Assembly: GCA_027625915.1 (NCBI GenBank)
Contig: JANTQA010000070.1
Location: 3,353,001 to 3,417,000, forward strand
From: Anaeramoeba flamelloides
Lineage: Eukaryota; Metamonada; Anaeramoebidae
Length of the DNA stretch: 64,000 nucleotides
Direction: 5' to 3'
The notes beneath the pieces are model-generated. The model made no database searches and was not told the origin of the DNA. It worked only from the letters and a program-made list of their open reading frames with translations. Within the stretch, counting starts at the first letter, position 1. Every line of letters begins with the position of its first letter. This document shows, one piece after another, positions 59,491-64,000 of this stretch. Made by a program: the position numbers and the translations under genes.

Positions 59491-59796
59491 TTGTTTCTCG
59501 AAATTATTTGTTTCAATTACAAGTGAAAATTTTTTAAAAAAGAAGATTTGAACCAATCTGCTTTTTTGTTTTATAATATGAAACTTTGAAATGAGGCTGA
59601 CAATATTCTTATTCAATTTTAGGCAAATTTTTTTACATTTTTTCCATATTGGATCTCAAGTGTTAAAAATTTGTTTGATTTACCAACCACTAAACTTTTT
59701 GATAAAAACACGCAATTCTAAAAATTTCAATTCTCGTCATTAAATAGCTACACAAGTGCATTAATTGATTTCTCAATATTTTAAGTTTTTATCTGA

Positions 59797-60262
59797 AGCA
59801 ATCAAAATAATGTGTGAATAACTACAATAATCCGTGTTTCGAAAATATAATCCATACTTTTTCTTCTTGTTCCAATTCCACATCCAATTTTATACAAAGC
59901 AGTATTCCTAAGTTCATCTCAATTTTGAGAATAAACTCCTTGATTTTTTCAGTAAATTGTAAATTAGGAATGAAATTTGTTAATAATTTTCTCTTTTTTA
60001 TTTTTTTTGTTATTTTTTTGATTGCCAAATAATTTTCAATTTACTCTATTTGTATCGAGGTAGTTTTTGACATTTTTTACCTTTTTGAGAATTTCTTTTG
60101 AGATAATAGAACTTTTTGAAACTAATACCATATTTAATCCGGGTTTGTCATTGATTTCTTTGATCGAGTTGATGTATAGGTCTTCTATAACAAAAAAAAC
60201 ACGCTTTTTATTATGAAACAATGATTAGTATTTATTTACACACTTTATTTTGTCAACACTAT
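59797..60262 (+). mobile_element. MITE family A, diverged copy
   Basis: The left end near AATCAAAATAATGTGTGAAT and right end TTTTGTCAACACTA align with family A ends. The 'ccgtgtttcgaaaa', 'tgatgtataggtcttctataac' and 'acacgctttttattatgaaac' boxes are preserved. The flanking TA is present only at the right. It is older than 27877-28353. Confidence 0.65.
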
Positions 60263-62407
60263 AAAATTTGACATTTACTCAAAAACTTTAAAACTTTTCA
60301 TGTACACCCCGTCGATTGAAAATCCTTCTTGAAGAAAAAGGTGTTTCCAATCGACAAATAATTTTAAATCAAATAAAAAATATTTGAGATTGTTTTTGGT
60401 TTATGCTTTCTGAAAATTATTTTCAATTTTTAATTTCTATTTTAACCCCAAACATTTTTATCCTTTTGACAAAATGATTTTTTTTTCTAATATCTTGGTT
60501 TTTTTGATAAGAATCCCTATCCGTGTGTTGGGTCATCCAAAAAGTTTTAAGATTTTTGGAAAAATAATGCCTTTTGTAAAAAAACTTAAAATATTACAAA
60601 ATCAGTTCTGAAACACTTGTAATCACAATTCTCTTTTATTTTAAAATTCTCAAAGAGGAGTTATTATTATTGTTTCAGTTTCAACGAAAAAATAAGATTA
60701 AAGTCAAATTTCCAAACTATTACTTGAAATCTTTCTCGAAGTTAATCCACTTTATTTTGTTGTGAGTTTAGTTAGTCCACTAAATTTCAAAGCGAGACAA
60801 AACAAACTGAGGTCACTTTACCTCAATGAATTCAGGATTTTCAAATACTGAGAAATTACAATTCATGTTTGGAAATTTTTACTTGATTTTCCTTTTTGGA
60901 ATTTTTATAATTCAACTTGAATAAATCATTTTATGAAGTCAAGTGTTAAGAAACTCTATAAAATTAGTTGTGTTCAAAATATTCTTTGTCGGGGGGGGTG
61001 TTTGATAAGAAATAGTTCATAGATTTATAAAAATGGAAATTGAACTAAAAATTTTTTGAAATTTATTAGAATTTATCAGTATTATCTTTTTAATTTTTAA
61101 CTAATAAAGTTCAATTTCTTTATTGAAAAAAAAAACACTTAATTCTTTATTGTCCCAAATTTTCTTTAAAGGACTTGATCATAAGAAACTAAACATTTTT
61201 TTCAATTTAAAAAGTGTTTTTGATTCCACTATGTAAGGTTAATTTACAGTTTATTTAAAAATTTGTAAAAATTTTCACAAACTCTTCTCAAAAAAAAAAA
61301 ATTACCAAATAGTCTTGTTTCGAAAAATGGTCTTACTTGTTCTCATTTTTTATTATTTTTTATTCCTTTTCCAAGAAAAACCAAGTATCAAAATTTAGTT
61401 TAACGATCATTATCAAAACAGGAGTCAAAACATGAAATAAAAGCATAAATATAGAACATTTGTAAAAAAAAAAGTTTTTGTACATAGTTCAATCTTTTTG
61501 AAAAAGAATCCGAATGATTTTTCCAATCCAGAGAAATGAGCTTTGAGATTAAAACGGGGGGGGTTAATTTCTGTTAAATCGTCATTTGAGTATCCCAATA
61601 AAATTAACAAAAAAAGACAAAAATATAGTATAATAATTACACCCAACTAGCACCATTCTCTTTAAACGAATTTTTGATTTTAATCCAAAATTGAAAAACA
61701 TTTATAGTTTTTCGGAATAAAAAATTTTCTCTCCTCTTACCATTACCTTTATGAGAAAAAATAGAACTAACAAATATCGTTTTTCTTCAAGTCCAACACT
61801 TTTTTGAAGCTGTTAATTTTTACTTTTACCTTATTAAAATGAAAGAGTTTTTTATTATTTCTTGAACTGTTAAAAAAAAAGAGAGTTTTCTCCCGTATCG
61901 TTCCACCATTTTTCTGCTCAAATTTTGGAAACAAATTTATTTGAATAAATTTAGAAAAATTTTCAGTAAATTTCGGTTTTGGTAATCAATAAATTTAACT
62001 ATTTCAAAAAGCATTTGCAAAGAATCAAAGGAACAATCTCATTTTTTCAGTACTTATTCACCATTTAATCAATATAAAGCATTCTTCAAAGCTTATCAAA
62101 AATATTTAATGCGGAAATAGAAATGTTAAAAATTCCAAAAAAAATGTATCCTTTGAACAATTCACCACATTTTTTTATGACTTAATTCACTTTTAGGAAT
62201 GGAAAGTTAAAAAAAAAAACTTTACAGAAAATTTTTTTCAACTGATTGGAAACAATTTGTCATTTTGGAAGAAAGAATATCCCAAAAAAACAAGAACACT
62301 ATTATTAGTTTTCATAAAACCATTCATTCTTTTGAGGAATTCAAACCCTTTGAAGATTTGGATTGAAATTTTTATTCATTTTTTTTTTGTTCAATAATTA
62401 CAACTAG
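60263..62407. other. Gene-free region upstream of the MLKL-like gene
   Basis: No gene was found. G runs occur at 60991-60998 and 61556-61564. The stretch 61030-61052 is shared with about 41480. Small frames (61425-61646, minus) are not supported. The last 200 bp before 62408 should hold the promoter but show no recognisable element. Confidence 0.5.
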
Positions 62408-63725
62408 ATGACTTTTGATCCACAAACAGCAATAGACTTTTTTAATAAAGTCAAAGGTCTTTATGACACTTTTGTTGAAGTTAAGGAAGCATGTGAAAAG
62501 CTGACCGTTCGACTCGCTTTAATCATGGAATGCTTAAATATCTTGTCTTCCAATGAAATCGTGGAGAAGCAGGCACAGAACGCATTTCAAAAAGTCCTTG
62601 ACCAGTTAGGTGATCTGATTCATGAGATCGAAGATTTCGTAAATGGCGTCATCGGCAAGACGGGGAAAAAACCAAAAAAAGGAAGGAACAAAAAGGCTCG
62701 ATTTAAAAAAAAGTTAGTCGAATGGGGCAAAAAAGTAAAGAATTTTCTTCTCTCTGAAGAAAACCAAGAACAGCTCGGGAAATTTGAAGCACAACTTGGA
62801 GACATTGTAAGTGCAATCAACTTGGCAATCTCTGTCCAAATGAGCATTGACGTCAAAAGGACCTTTGAGCTTACAAAAAAGAATCAGGAATTAATCCAGG
62901 AAGCTGGTGATTCCATAAAACGTGTTGAATCTAGACTGGACTCAATGGAGGAGGGTATTCAATTATTAGTTACGGCACAAAAAGAAAAAGAAAAAGAGGT
63001 AATTTTGTTTTAATCTTGTATTAAAATCATTTTTTTGAATCATTTTTGTTAATCATTTTTCTAATCATTTGATAACCATTCTCAATCAATAATATTTCAA
63101 TTTATTTTTTTGCTTATTGGATTAAAAATCCAAATAGAAAAAAGCATCACTTCAACGTGCGTGTTCCAATAAAACACCAGAGACTTTTACCGAAACACTA
63201 CTATTAACCCTTAAAGGAGGAGAAATCTTATTTAATTTGATCGGACAAAGGTCGTGTACAAGAGAACAAGGACTAAAGCCTAGTCTAGTTTGCACCTTTA
63301 TGAATTTAGAAAACAAAGACCAAGAACTTAAGGCCTACTATTGCGCATACTATTTTTTCAAATCTTGGGACCTGGACGGAAGTGGAACATTAGATAAAAA
63401 TGAAGTCACAAAAAATATTAAAGATTTGGCCTACCTTGCTTCTTTATTTGATTATAAAAACCAAAGATTATTTTCATATGTTGAGTCTCTCGAAAGTGCA
63501 ACAGACAAAAATTCAGTTGAAGAGGCAAGAAAGGACTTGGAATACCGTTATATACAGGGTCTCGAGGATTTTGAGGTAATTGACGAAATGTTTCAAAATA
63601 AAACGGAAATTACTAAAAAAGAGTTTGGAAATTTTTGTAAAGAAAAAGAAAATGCAAATGGTATTTTGGGTGAACTTTTTTACACTGTTATTAAAATAAA
63701 TGATCAAAGAAAAGATCAGAAATGA
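62408..63725 (+). CDS. MLKL-like N-terminal helical-bundle protein with EF-hand
   Basis: Exons 62408-62998 and 63138-63725, both phase 0, give 391 residues. Residues 5-165 are almost entirely helical: AIDFFNKVKGLYDTFVEVKE, then ACEKLTVRLALIMECLNIL, then LDQLGDLIHEIEDFVNGV, and after a polybasic loop (84-102) ENQEQLGKFEAQLGDIVSAI. This order of helices resembles the MLKL N-terminal four-helix bundle superfamily, which in animals, fungi (HeLo) and plants perforates or binds membranes. A brace-like coiled coil (about 153-197) follows. After the intron, a canonical EF-hand loop DLDGSGTLDKNE (275-286) is flanked by helices, with a second degenerate EF-like segment near 360. There is no kinase domain and no signal peptide. 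Binding of calcium is supported by the loop. A membrane or cell-death role is inference from fold resemblance. Confidence 0.72.
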
Positions 63726-64000
63726 GGTATTCAAAATTGAAAATATTTTAATTTCAACATAACAACAACATTATCAAAAACAATATCAATGCCAATGGCA
63801 CCGATAACACTAGCAATTGATTTAATCTTGATCTCTCTTTATCTTAATAGAACCATTGTTTACAATTTTACAATAATAAATGAGATTCCATTGCAACTAT
63901 AAATTTTTTAATATTTTGAATTTTGTTAAATTTTTCAATTTTGATCATCCAAAATTGAATTACAAAGTGGATTTTTCTCTAATTTTTTTGGTTTTTTTTG
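63726..64000. other. 3' flank of the MLKL-like gene
   Basis: AT-rich, with an AACAACAACA stretch and an AATAAATGAG signal near 63873 that could serve polyadenylation. No further gene starts before the window end. Confidence 0.4.

Noticed and set aside
1-64000. tRNA, rRNA, snRNA, CRISPR or virus-like elements
   Set aside because: No T-loop-like GGTTCGA with partner stems, no rRNA blocks, no regular spacer array, and no retroelement or capsid-type coding was seen.

Overview
This window is nuclear DNA from an extremely AT-rich eukaryote, probably a free-living protist. Genes have GT-AG introns from 114 nt to 4.6 kb, TAA is the usual stop, and products include EMC2, a COMMD protein, HSBP1 and a PPIP5K/VIP1 kinase. 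Coding stretches are visibly richer in GC than the rest, which is poly(A)/(T), TA or CA microsatellite, or short repeated DNA. The Cys-rich N-terminus of the peroxiredoxin recalls amoebae such as Entamoeba, but the lineage is not fixed by anything here (Amoebozoa or Anaeramoeba-like metamonads are guesses).

Layout. 1-4.1 kb: overlapping miniature inverted-repeat elements (MITEs). 4.08-9.19 kb (+): a three-exon, kinase-only PPIP5K/VIP1 whose 4-kb second intron holds a MITE and a large foldback. 12.3-16.6 kb: MITEs around HSBP1 (-) and a divergent HSBP1-like half gene (+). 16.9-17.7 kb (-): typical 2-Cys peroxiredoxin. 21.9-22.8 kb (+): COMMD8-like protein. 27.06-27.42 kb (+): an orphan terminal exon. 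28.6-34.1 kb (+): EMC2, split by a 4.6-kb intron full of MITEs. 34.1-51.8 kb: no confident gene, only repeats. 51.8-52.3 kb (-): the 3' end of an unidentified gene whose intron carries a MITE. 52.4-54.3 kb (+): a gene for a repeat-linker protein with a glutamine-amidotransferase/ThuA-like C-terminus, interrupted by two in-frame TAA codons and one frame change at a poly(A) run. 54.3-62.4 kb: nested inverted-repeat elements, two of them with target duplications supported by a second copy of the host repeat. 62.4-63.7 kb (+): an intact two-exon gene joining an MLKL-like N-terminal helical bundle to an EF-hand.

The genes do not form a pathway and are spaced as independent units. The strongest points are the MLKL-like/EF-hand protein, the kinase-only VIP1, the interrupted amidotransferase-like gene, and at least ten families of non-autonomous DNA elements, several nested. 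I saw no retroelement, LTR, Polinton or other virus-like element, no tRNA or rRNA, and no CRISPR array. All alignments were made by eye, so percent identities and exact ends are approximate.
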